This document shows positions 1-3,512 of a stretch of DNA of 5,013 bases, piece after piece. The stretch is from assembly GCA_028684915.1 (NCBI GenBank), contig JAQUEZ010000373.1, positions 1 to 5,013 on the forward strand, read 5' to 3'. How positions within the stretch are numbered: the stretch's first letter is position 1; each line of letters begins with the position of its first letter. The stretch is from Desulfobulbus sp. GTDB lineage: Bacteria; Desulfobacterota; Desulfobulbia; Desulfobulbales; Desulfobulbaceae. The notes under the pieces were generated by a model. The model had not been told where the DNA came from, did no database searches, and worked only from the letters and a program-made list of their open reading frames with translations. A program made the position numbers and the translations under genes.

Positions 1-1
1 C

Positions 2-73
2 TCGGTCATCATCACCATCCAGGGCCCCTCCTGGCGACTTCACGAATCTCGACGCCTCAACGCCCCCCAGTAA
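2..73 (+). CDS. istB: IstB-like transposition helper ATPase, C-terminal 23 codons (partial)
   Basis: Frame 2 is open from the window edge to a TAA at 71-73 and reads SVIITIQGPSWRLHESRRL followed by NAPQ. IstB proteins of IS21-family elements end with a short beta strand and a basic tail of this type (pattern V-I-x-I-x-G-x-S-[YW]-R-L-[RKH]-[ED], then basic residues), after the conserved D-R-L-L-H segment that would lie just upstream. IstB is an AAA+ ATPase that helps the IstA transposase choose and engage target DNA. The Walker motifs lie outside the window, so only the tail supports this call. The IS21-like terminus 180 bases downstream supports it independently. Confidence 0.6.
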   Translation, partial: SVIITIQGPSWRLHESRRLNAPQ

Positions 74-87
74 ATCCCTACTCTCCA

Positions 88-135
88 AGACATAGTCCAT
101 CTGCGGCGGGGACCCGCCGCAGATGGATTATGTCT
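88..135. repeat. 22-bp inverted repeat (long hairpin) between istB and the IS end
   Basis: Bases 88-109 and 114-135 are complementary over 22 positions with one G-T pair, separated by only four bases (GGAC). The core arms read CATCTGCGGCGG and CCGCCGCAGATG. No T-run follows on either strand, so it is not a standard intrinsic terminator. It lies inside the IS, after the istB stop. It may block read-through transcription, or it may be an inserted palindromic unit. Confidence 0.8.
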
Positions 136-318
136 CTTCCTCCTCAGTACGTCCCTGGTAATCGGTGAATTACTCTATCCAATTCTTGAAAACCTGCAAC
201 TTCGGCCGGGTCAGGCCTGTTCTGCCAAATGGGTCCGTTTCTGATCGGCGGTGACAGGCAATCATGTCTACAGGCAAATTGTTTCGCATGTTTTACGATA
301 TTTCACATTGCAATTTTT

Positions 319-348
319 TTGATAATTCAGTACAAAATTATTTATATC
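319..348 (+). promoter_or_regulatory. Candidate sigma-70 promoter of the small exported protein
   Basis: TTGATA (319-324, one mismatch to TTGACA) is followed after 18 bases by TATATC (343-348). TTATAT at 342-347 gives a 17-base spacer instead. The region is strongly AT-rich and lies about 50 bases upstream of the start codon at 401. An alternative is TTGCAA (308-313) with TACAAA (331-336) at 17 bases. The choice between them cannot be made from sequence. Confidence 0.4.
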
Positions 349-400
349 AGCCTGGCAAAAGGCTAGCTGATCCCTTTTTAACCAAAATGGAGAGGATAGT

Positions 401-652
401 ATGAGAATCGCGTTAATTTTGGTTTTGTCGGTATTTTTGAGCTCGGTTGCGCTTGCTTCGGAAGATACAGATAACAGGGCTAAGTTTGAAAAAGAATGTG
501 CTGCAATGATTGCCCCAGCTGGTCCATGCGGTAATGTAGTTGCTGGTGGTGGCGGGAGAAGAGGATGCGTTAGCAAACCGGAAAATTTTGTAAAGGCTAC
601 TCCGGCTTGCCAAGCTGTAATTGAAGAATGGCGAACAATGCAAAAAAAGTGA
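401..652 (+). CDS. Small exported four-cysteine protein, function unknown
   Basis: This is an 83-residue protein of no family I recognise. Residues 1-19 form a Sec signal peptide: a short basic start (MR), a hydrophobic core and an ALA-S cleavage site. The mature part of about 64 residues has four cysteines (33, 43, 56, 70), a Gly-rich turn (GGGGRRG, 49-55) and an amphipathic C-terminal helix (QAVIEEWRTMQKK). Four cysteines in an exported mini-protein suggest two disulfides formed in the periplasm. The start is well supported by GGAGAGGA at 389-396, five bases before ATG. An intrinsic terminator follows 44 bases after the stop, so it is probably a single-gene transcript. It lies between the IS21 end and a tRNA-associated integration junction. 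Function cannot be assigned. Confidence 0.75.
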   Translation: MRIALILVLSVFLSSVALASEDTDNRAKFEKECAAMIAPAGPCGNVVAGGGGRRGCVSKPENFVKATPACQAVIEEWRTMQKK

Positions 653-695
653 TACATCCCTGATACGCCGTACTTTAACGAACTGAAAATTTCCC

Positions 696-730
696 AAAAG
701 GGGGGACCTTTTACTGGCTCCCCTTTTTTT
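696..730 (+). terminator. Intrinsic terminator of the small exported protein gene
   Basis: AAAAGGGG (696-703) pairs with CCCCTTTT around 720-727. The stem continues inward as G-T, G-C, a bulged A and two C-G pairs, around a loop of about seven bases (TTTTACT). The T-run extends to 730. The stem starts 44 bases after the stop codon at 652. Confidence 0.8.
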
Positions 731-778
731 ATTGTGGCGAAAATAGTCCAATGCAGCAATTATTATCATTGCTGATCC

Positions 779-812
779 GTTATAGGAGCCAGGAGTCAAA
801 CCCGGTTCCACC
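779..812 (-). repeat. tRNA T-arm/acceptor-like relic, copy A
   Basis: On the minus strand the segment contains CCGGG-TTTGACT-CCTGG, a five-pair T-stem (one G-T) with a seven-base loop. It is flanked by GGTGG upstream and CTCCTATAAC downstream. It aligns with the segment at 2492-2526 at about 27 of 34 positions with one gap, including flanks outside the T-arm (GTTATA and CCACC on the plus strand). No anticodon or D arm is present, so this is not a functional tRNA. It may be a decayed tRNA/tmRNA 3' end left by integration, or a dispersed repeat that happens to resemble a T-arm. Confidence 0.45.
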
Positions 813-943
813 CTTCCAGAGCAAGGCTTTTGTGGCACACGGGGTCTGCTCATTTTGAGCTGGCTTGATAAGGAGCTACGGATACCGGTTCAAGAGGTCC
901 ACTTTGTGCCTTTTTTTCTGGGCCACAATAAGGGCACAAAACG

Positions 944-978
944 AAAAAGCCACTCAGCAAATCATCTGCTAAGTGGCT
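944..978 (-). terminator. Strong minus-strand intrinsic terminator just after the tRNA-Leu end
   Basis: On the minus strand AGCCACTTAGCA (967-978) pairs with TGCTGAGTGGCT (948-959) over 12 positions with one T-G pair. The loop is seven bases and a T5 run follows. It starts nine bases beyond the encoded CCA of the tRNA-Leu fragment, where a native tRNA terminator would be. This suggests that the DNA to the left of the tRNA fragment is the original downstream flank of that tRNA gene. Confidence 0.8.
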
Positions 979-986
979 GATATAAT

Positions 987-1048
987 TGGTGAACGAGGCG
1001 GGATTCGAACCCGCCACTACACTCATAACCTGCTGATTTTAAATCAAC
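987..1048 (-). tRNA. tRNA-Leu(UAA) 3' fragment (5' half missing), probable att site
   Basis: On the minus strand the order is: anticodon stem GTTGA, loop TTTAAAA (anticodon UAA), stem TCAGC, a 17-base variable region, T-stem GCGGG, loop TTCGAAT, CCCGC, acceptor strand CTCGTTC, discriminator A and an encoded CCA (987-989). The loop TTTAAAA matches that of known tRNA-Leu(UAA) genes. No D arm and no matching acceptor strand (GAACGAG) occurs upstream. The sequence instead turns into AT-rich DNA and a TGTGATACCA direct repeat. The variable arm has no strong stem, so the tRNA identity is less secure than the T-arm and acceptor. A tRNA 3' half beside its own terminator is what integrases targeting tRNA genes leave at the distal junction. 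The element would then extend to the right from about 1049. Confidence 0.6.
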
Positions 1049-1059
1049 TATATATTCAA

Positions 1060-1080
1060 TGTGATACCACTGTGATACCA
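1060..1080. repeat. Tandem TGTGATACCA repeat beside the tRNA fragment
   Basis: TGTGATACCA occurs at 1060-1069 and again at 1071-1080, separated by one C (period 11). It lies 11 bases from the tRNA-Leu anticodon stem, on the presumed element side of the junction. Short direct repeats beside an attachment core are consistent with integrase arm-binding sites. This function is an inference. Confidence 0.5.
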
Positions 1081-1114
1081 AGGGCCAAACTAGAAGCCAT
1101 ATATTGACCCTTTT

Positions 1115-1405
1115 CTATTTCTTATCCTCTTTCATCATTTCACCGGGTTTCATGTGATCTTTCGCACCCTCCATCATTTCACCGGGCTCCATGTGGCCTT
1201 TCGTACCCTCCATCATTTCACCGGATTCCATGTGGCCTTTCGTACCCTCCATCATCTCACCGGGTTCCATGTGGCCTTTCGTGCCTTCCATCATTTCACC
1301 GGTGGCCGCCTTTTCCATATGACTGTCCATGTGAGAGCCAGCGAATGTCGCGGCAGGAGCAAAGCACATTATTGCTGCAACCATTAACAAGTAGCGTTTT
1401 TTCAT
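1115..1405 (-). CDS. Exported Met/His-rich tandem-repeat protein, possible metal binder
   Basis: This is a 96-residue protein. Residues 1-22 are a Sec signal peptide (MKKR, hydrophobic core, cleavage near TFA-GS). A short SHMDSHMEKAAT linker is followed by four 13-residue repeats with the consensus GEMMEGTKGHMEP (36-48, 49-61, 62-74, 75-87) and a partial fifth (GEMMK). The mature part has no mature cysteine and almost no hydrophobic residues apart from methionine, so it is probably unstructured. Repeated Met-Met, His-Met and acidic residues are typical of periplasmic copper/silver-binding proteins such as PcoE- or CusF-associated Met-rich proteins. Homology to any of them is not established here. 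AGAGGAGG at 1412-1419 gives a strong ribosome site about seven bases before ATG. It is the only minus-strand gene I support, and it has a dyad over its promoter. Metal handling is an inference from composition. Confidence 0.75.
   Translation of the reverse strand: MKKRYLLMVAAIMCFAPAATFAGSHMDSHMEKAATGEMMEGTKGHMEPGEMMEGTKGHMESGEMMEGTKGHMEPGEMMEGAKDHMKPGEMMKEDKK
1133..1302. repeat. 39-bp tandem repeat within the Met-rich gene (4 full units plus part)
   Basis: CATCATTTCACCGG-type unit starts recur at 1133, 1172, 1211, 1250 and 1289, exactly 39 bases apart. Each unit encodes one 13-residue protein repeat on the minus strand. The two central units are nearly identical, and the unit at 1133-1171 is the most diverged (AKDHMKP). 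The in-frame period means that copy number can change by slippage or recombination without breaking the gene. Confidence 0.95.
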
Positions 1406-1431
1406 AGTCGGCCTCCTCTAAGGTTGAAAGA

Positions 1432-1456
1432 ATAATATTTCACACTGAAATAATAT
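1432..1456 (-). promoter_or_regulatory. Palindromic operator candidate over the Met-rich gene promoter
   Basis: TATTTCA-CAC-TGAAATA (1436-1452) is a perfect 7+7 dyad. It extends to 1432-1456 with a single mismatched pair. It covers the proposed -10 (1450-1455) and the expected transcription start near 1443, which is where a repressor would act. I cannot name the regulator family. Confidence 0.5.
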
Positions 1457-1479
1457 ATGGCTCTTATTTTCAGTTACAA
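1450..1479 (-). promoter_or_regulatory. Candidate sigma-70 promoter of the Met-rich gene
   Basis: On the minus strand TTGTAA (1474-1479) is followed after 18 bases by TATTAT (1450-1455, one mismatch to TATAAT). Transcription would start near 1443, giving a leader of about 38 bases before ATG. A second small dyad, AAGGT-GTG-ACCTT (1478-1490), abuts the -35 element upstream. Confidence 0.5.
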
Positions 1480-1564
1480 GGTGTGACCTTGCAATATTTT
1501 AAGCAAGGCTAAAAGAAACAACTTAAGCCTTCTAAATAGCCCCCTACTCTCACAAAATTCACTA

Positions 1565-1638
1565 CGCGATTCAACGTTTGCCTCACCAGTTACTGAAGCC
1601 AGAGGCCTGGAAAAATCGCGCATCCAAACGTTTTTTTT
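1565..1638 (+). other. Structured segment ending in a T-run: possible sRNA 3' end or pseudoknot
   Basis: Two complementary pairs are interleaved. CGCGATT (1565-1571) matches AATCGCG (1614-1620), and AACGTTTG (1573-1580) matches CAAACGTT (1625-1632). Because the order is A-B-A'-B', both can form together only as a pseudoknot. The second pair is followed directly by a run of T to 1638, so that stem alone could serve as an intrinsic terminator with a long loop. The loop contains GCCTC/GAGGC and CCAG/CTGG pairs. No convincing gene lies in this 450-base gap (1406-1861). A small RNA is possible but unproven. Confidence 0.35.
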
Positions 1639-1760
1639 ATTATTACAACACCTTATCAACCATTTAAAACTTCATTACCCCTCGTTAATCAATAAAAAAG
1701 TACATCGAAAACGGGAAACACCCCCCTCTCAGTTAAGTATAGGACTGACTCTTGACCCAC

Positions 1761-1789
1761 TTTACAAGACCTATTAAAAGGTTTACCAT
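1761..1789 (+). promoter_or_regulatory. Candidate promoter of the stbD-relE operon
   Basis: TTTACA (1761-1766) and TACCAT (1784-1789) are separated by 17 bases. This would start transcription near 1796 with a leader of about 65 bases. The same pair of hexamers at the same spacing occurs before hicA (2793-2821). TTGACC at 1752-1757 is an alternative -35 with a poorer spacer. Confidence 0.4.
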
Positions 1790-1802
1790 TGAGTCAACAA
1801 AG

Positions 1803-1828
1803 TAGTCTCTTGAAAGCACGAAAGACTA
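1803..1828 (+). promoter_or_regulatory. Dyad in the stbD leader, possible antitoxin operator
   Basis: TAGTCT (1803-1808) and AGACTA (1823-1828) form a perfect six-base inverted repeat with a 14-base spacer, between the proposed start of transcription and the stbD ribosome site. A second palindrome, TTGA-G-TCAA, lies at 1789-1797. Type II antitoxins usually repress their own operon by binding such dyads. Which site, if either, is used cannot be told from sequence. Confidence 0.3.
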
Positions 1829-1861
1829 AACGATTACGGAAAACGAGAGGTATAAAAAATC

Positions 1862-2116
1862 ATGGTCACTACACATCATATTCTTGCTGAAATTAGCGCT
1901 GGGGTTTCAGAATTGAAAAAAAATCCAATGGCGGTTGTAGGACAAGGAGATGGCGCACCGATAGCGATTTTGAATCGAAACGAACCCGTTTTCTATGCAA
2001 TCCCTGCAAAAACATTTGAGTATATCTGCGATATACTTGAAGATGTTGAGTTACAGGCCATCATCGAGAAAAGAAAAAATCAGCCTGAAATAAAGGTAAA
2101 TCTCGATGAAATATGA
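1862..2116 (+). CDS. stbD: StbD-like (Phd/YefM-type) antitoxin
   Basis: This 84-residue antitoxin is the first gene of a two-gene operon. The N-terminal part (HILAEISAGVSELKKNP, 6-22, then AVVGQGDGAPIAILNRNEPVFYAIPA) matches the StbD/YafN type of Phd/YefM-fold antitoxin. These proteins dimerise, bind operator DNA with the N-terminal half and wrap the toxin with the C-terminal helix and tail (about 52-84: FEYICDILEDVELQAIIEKR and an extended end). Its role is to neutralise the downstream RelE-type toxin and repress the operon. GAGAGG at 1845-1850 is the likely ribosome site, 11 bases before ATG. The stop overlaps the start of the toxin gene by 11 bases, so translation is coupled. StbD-StbE pairs were first described as plasmid stabilisation genes, and in an island they would act against loss of the element. 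Confidence 0.88.
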   Translation: MVTTHHILAEISAGVSELKKNPMAVVGQGDGAPIAILNRNEPVFYAIPAKTFEYICDILEDVELQAIIEKRKNQPEIKVNLDEI

Positions 2117-2390
2117 ATTAAAATTCAAAGAAGAAGCATTTCGTGAATGGAACGCTTTAGACGGATCTATTCGAGAAATTTTCAAAAAAAAGCTCAAGGA
2201 ACGTCTAGCAGATCCCAAAGTACCGAGCGCAAAACTCAGAACAATGAGCGATTGCTATAAAATCAAATTAAGAGGCCCAGGCTATCGACTTGTATATCAG
2301 GTCCGAGACAATGAATTAGTGATTGTGGTTATTGCGGTTGGAAAGCGTGATAAAAATCAAGTCTACAAAATTGCCAGCAGCAGAGTTTAG
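2106..2390 (+). CDS. relE: RelE/StbE-family mRNA interferase toxin
   Basis: This 94-residue toxin has the RelE fold: an N-terminal strand (YELKFKE), two helices (about 11-36) and a beta-sheet core (YKIKLRGPGYRLVYQV, 51-66; ELVIVVIAVGKR, 70-81). The residues that matter in E. coli RelE (K52, K54, R61, R81, Y87) are all present at the same positions, so the toxin should be active. RelE enters the ribosomal A site and cleaves mRNA, halting translation. The start overlaps the stbD end and is preceded by AAAGGT (2092-2097) inside stbD. A terminator follows 43 bases after the stop. Plasmid literature calls the same gene stbE. A ParE-type gyrase poison is less likely given the complete RelE residue set. 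Confidence 0.9.
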   Translation: MKYELKFKEEAFREWNALDGSIREIFKKKLKERLADPKVPSAKLRTMSDCYKIKLRGPGYRLVYQVRDNELVIVVIAVGKRDKNQVYKIASSRV

Positions 2391-2433
2391 AGTTCAGGCA
2401 ATATGTAAGTTAATCGGTTAGAGCTTCAGCTTT

Positions 2434-2464
2434 TGACTGTTTTTTCACCGGTCGTTTTTTATTG
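2434..2464 (+). terminator. Intrinsic terminator of the stbD-relE operon
   Basis: TGACTG (2434-2439) pairs with CGGTCG (2449-2454) over six positions, two of them G-T, around a nine-base loop. Six T and ATT follow. The stem is short but the T-run is good and the position 43 bases after relE fits. Confidence 0.55.
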
Positions 2465-2491
2465 ATCTCCCCTCCCCCTTTTTCTCATTCT

Positions 2492-2526
2492 GTTATATGG
2501 CGCCGGGAGTTGAACCCGCCGCCACC
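2492..2526 (-). repeat. tRNA/tmRNA T-arm-like relic, copy B
   Basis: On the minus strand it contains GCGGG-TTCAACT-CCCGG, a T-arm with four good pairs and a canonical seven-base loop. It is flanked by GGTGGCG upstream and CGCCATATAAC downstream. No anticodon or D arm and no CCA is present. It resembles copy A at 779-812 beyond the T-arm itself. Like copy A it lies just downstream of a plus-strand terminator. Upstream on the minus strand are GTATC-C-C-type repeats (2546-2575), similar to those beside the tRNA-Leu fragment. A decayed integration site is the preferred reading; a dispersed extragenic repeat is the alternative. Confidence 0.45.
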
Positions 2527-2753
2527 AATTTCTATCAAGGGTTTCCGGGGTGACCGGGGATATATACGGGATACTAAGGCAAACCGATCATTCGGTATGG
2601 TGTCCCTGGAACTCGCCGCAGCACCCCAAAAATATTGAAACCTACCGCTATCCTTTCAGCTCAACGCTTTCCTGGTATACAGGGATACATGCACAATAAA
2701 ACGTGGTCTGTCCCCTATTATTTCTATTATTTATAAAAAGCGGCAAATGGCTG
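2527..2753. other. Gene-free stretch between the relE and hicA operons
   Basis: I see no supportable coding region here. Visible structure is limited to a CCGGGG-TGA-CCGGGG direct repeat (2545-2559), a small hairpin ACCGA-TCAT-TCGGT (2583-2596) and CCTG-GTATA-CAGG (2681-2693). No clear attC site with a GTTRRRY core lies between the two toxin-antitoxin operons. The segment may be decayed junction DNA linked to the T-arm relic on its left. Confidence 0.5.
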
Positions 2754-2781
2754 TTGATGCGTGGGAAAAATGAAAAATAAT
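2754..2781 (+). promoter_or_regulatory. Candidate upstream promoter of hicAB
   Basis: TTGATG (2754-2759) and AATAAT (2776-2781, one mismatch to TATAAT) are 16 bases apart. A transcript from here would start near 2788 and carry the dyad at 2801-2820 in its leader. A second candidate, TTTACA (2793-2798) with TACCAT (2816-2821) at 17 bases, would start at or next to the hicA ATG and give a leaderless message. Confidence 0.4.
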
Positions 2782-2800
2782 TTAATTTCCTCTTTACAAA

Positions 2801-2820
2801 TAGTATCACTATTGATACCA
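2801..2820 (+). promoter_or_regulatory. Inverted repeat before hicA, likely HicB operator
   Basis: Bases 2801-2820 are palindromic at eight of ten paired positions, with TATCA (2804-2808) facing TGATA (2813-2817). The dyad ends seven bases before the hicA start and overlaps the downstream promoter candidate. HicB antitoxins with a ribbon-helix-helix domain repress their own operon by binding such palindromes, and this operon's HicB has that domain. Confidence 0.55.
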
Positions 2821-2827
2821 TATACCC

Positions 2828-3070
2828 ATGGATAAGATAAGCGAACTCATAAAGACCATAGAGGGTAATCCCTGCAACGTCAAATTTTCCGATTTGTGCA
2901 AAGTCTGTGAGTATTATTTCGGCAAAGCACGACAAGAGGGCACGAGTCACCGAATTTATAAAACGCACTGGTTGGGCGATCCACGGATAAATATTCAGGA
3001 CAATAAAGGTAAGGCAAAGGCTTATCAAGTCCGTCAAGTATTGAAAGCTATCGATAAGCTAAAGAAGTGA
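2828..3070 (+). CDS. hicA: HicA mRNA interferase toxin
   Basis: This 80-residue toxin is the first gene of the hicAB operon. HicA is a small double-stranded-RNA-binding-like fold ribonuclease that cleaves mRNA and tmRNA. The core (FSDLCKVCEYYFGKARQEGTSHRIYKT, 20-46) contains the conserved G-T-S-H segment with catalytic His41, followed by the strand INIQ (54-57) and the typical end KAKAYQVRQVLKAIDKL (62-78). The N-terminus (KISELIKTIEGNPCNVK) makes it slightly longer than minimal HicA proteins. No Shine-Dalgarno sequence precedes the ATG, and an in-frame stop at 2813-2815 excludes a much earlier start. Translation may be leaderless or inefficient, which would keep toxin below antitoxin. The stop overlaps the hicB ribosome site. 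Confidence 0.9.
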   Translation: MDKISELIKTIEGNPCNVKFSDLCKVCEYYFGKARQEGTSHRIYKTHWLGDPRINIQDNKGKAKAYQVRQVLKAIDKLKK

Positions 3071-3082
3071 GGAGGTACGGCA

Positions 3083-3415
3083 ATGTTACAACATGATCAT
3101 TATACCTATCGAGTTACCTGGTCCGAAGAGGATCAGGAATATGTCGGTCTATGCTCTGAGTTTTCCAGCTTGAGCTGGCTTGGCCAGACTCCGGAAGAGG
3201 CATTGCAAGGAATCCGGCAGGTTGTGGCCGATGTAGTGACCGACCTTGCAAGCAATGGCGAGAACGTGCCCGAACCACTGGCAACCAAAAAATACAGCGG
3301 AAAGTTTCAGGTAAGGGTAACCGCTGACACTCACCGGGCTTTAGCAATCAAAGCAGCGGAAAAAAAAGTAAGCCTGAACCGACTGGTAAGCGAGAGTTTG
3401 GCGGCGGCTTGCTGA
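3083..3415 (+). CDS. hicB: HicB antitoxin with ribbon-helix-helix DNA-binding domain
   Basis: This 110-residue antitoxin has a HicB-type partially degraded RNase H-like domain (about 7-66: YTYRVTWSEEDQEYVGLC, then the TPEEALQGIRQVV helix) and a C-terminal ribbon-helix-helix domain. The latter has the strand KFQVRV (74-79) and helices at about 84-94 and 97-108 (LNRLVSESLAAA). The first domain binds and masks HicA, and the second binds the operator upstream of hicA. GAGGAGGT (3069-3076) is a near-perfect ribosome site that overlaps the hicA stop, with 12 bases between the genes. Antitoxin translation should therefore be much stronger than that of hicA. An attC-like structure begins at the stop codon, which raises the possibility that hicAB is an integron cassette. 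Confidence 0.9.
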   Translation: MLQHDHYTYRVTWSEEDQEYVGLCSEFSSLSWLGQTPEEALQGIRQVVADVVTDLASNGENVPEPLATKKYSGKFQVRVTADTHRALAIKAAEKKVSLNRLVSESLAAAC

Positions 3416-3475
3416 ACCAAAATAGCGAGGTCAATAAGTATTGGAAAAGTGTTGACCTTGTAAAACCGGTTAATA
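3411..3475 (+). repeat. Weak attC-like palindrome at the end of hicB
   Basis: GCTGAAC (3411-3417, six of seven to RYYYAAC) and GTTAATA (3469-3475, five of seven to GTTRRRY) frame a perfect inner pair AGGTCAA (3428-3434)/TTGACCT (3452-3458). The spacers are of equal length, 10 bases on each side. The order and symmetry resemble an integron attC, and the first box overlaps the stop codon, as expected for a cassette. The spacers are longer than usual, the R' core is off-consensus and no extrahelical base is evident. A chance inverted repeat, or part of the TIR gene promoter, is a real alternative. Confidence 0.3.
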
Positions 3476-3479
3476 GGAT
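3452..3479 (+). promoter_or_regulatory. Candidate promoter of the TIR gene
   Basis: TTGACC (3452-3457, one mismatch to TTGACA) and TAGGAT (3474-3479) are 16 bases apart, predicting a start near 3486 and a leader of about 27 bases. The -35 lies in one arm of the AGGTCAA/TTGACCT inverted repeat, so a regulator or recombination-site structure could affect it. A promoter inside the cassette would free the gene from an upstream integron promoter. Confidence 0.4.
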
Positions 3480-3512
3480 AAGATTTCACCGTTAACTCTC
3501 AAGAGAGATCGA

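Larger units (their letters stand above)
1..256 (+). mobile_element. Right end of an IS21-family insertion sequence (partial)
   Basis: The stretch begins inside the end of an IstB-like reading frame and stops at a sequence ending in GGCGGTGACA at 247-256. Read inward from 256 on the minus strand, it starts TGTCACCGCCGATCAGAAAC. IS21-family elements typically begin with TGT and carry this kind of GATCA-A-AAC/GACCC terminus. The GGGTC motif is seen at 231-235 and again at 208-212, in line with the repeated internal terminal motifs of the family. The left end, istA and most of istB lie outside the window, so the target duplication and intactness cannot be judged. The family call rests on recalled terminus style plus the IstB tail. 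The exact end at 256 is an inference. Confidence 0.6.

Noticed and set aside
268..853. Two long minus-strand reading frames (268-759 and 413-853)
   Set aside because: They run antisense to the small exported protein gene and its terminator, have no ribosome site and read as low-complexity shadow translations. The plus-strand gene has a signal peptide, ribosome site and terminator.
987..1080. A complete tRNA-Leu gene
   Set aside because: No D arm, no 5' acceptor strand complementary to CTCGTTC, and the variable arm lacks a good stem. Only the 3' fragment is supported.
1133..1302. Regular 39-bp repeats as a CRISPR array
   Set aside because: The units are directly adjacent without unique spacers and encode in-frame protein repeats.
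1154..1387. Plus-strand repetitive frame (FRTLHHFTG repeats)
   Set aside because: It is only the antisense of the Met-rich tandem repeats. The minus-strand frame has a signal peptide and a strong ribosome site.
1565..1640. The structured segment at 1565-1638 as an attC site
   Set aside because: ATTCAAC fits the R'' pattern, but the right end reads GTTTTTT and not GTTRRRY, and the pairs are interleaved, not nested.
1474..1659. Minus-strand 61-codon frame in the gap before stbD
   Set aside because: No ribosome site, no family resemblance and it overlaps the promoter region of the Met-rich gene. I kept only the RNA structure there as a possibility.
2391..2500. An attC site between relE and hicA (GTTAGAG near 2418, GTTATAT near 2492)
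   Set aside because: Neither 7-mer fits GTTRRRY and no paired R''/L''/L' arms surround them, so I have no support for a cassette boundary there.
2648..3037. Minus-strand reading frame of 129 codons over hicA
   Set aside because: It is antisense to the clear HicA gene, and its translation has no recognisable domain or start signal.
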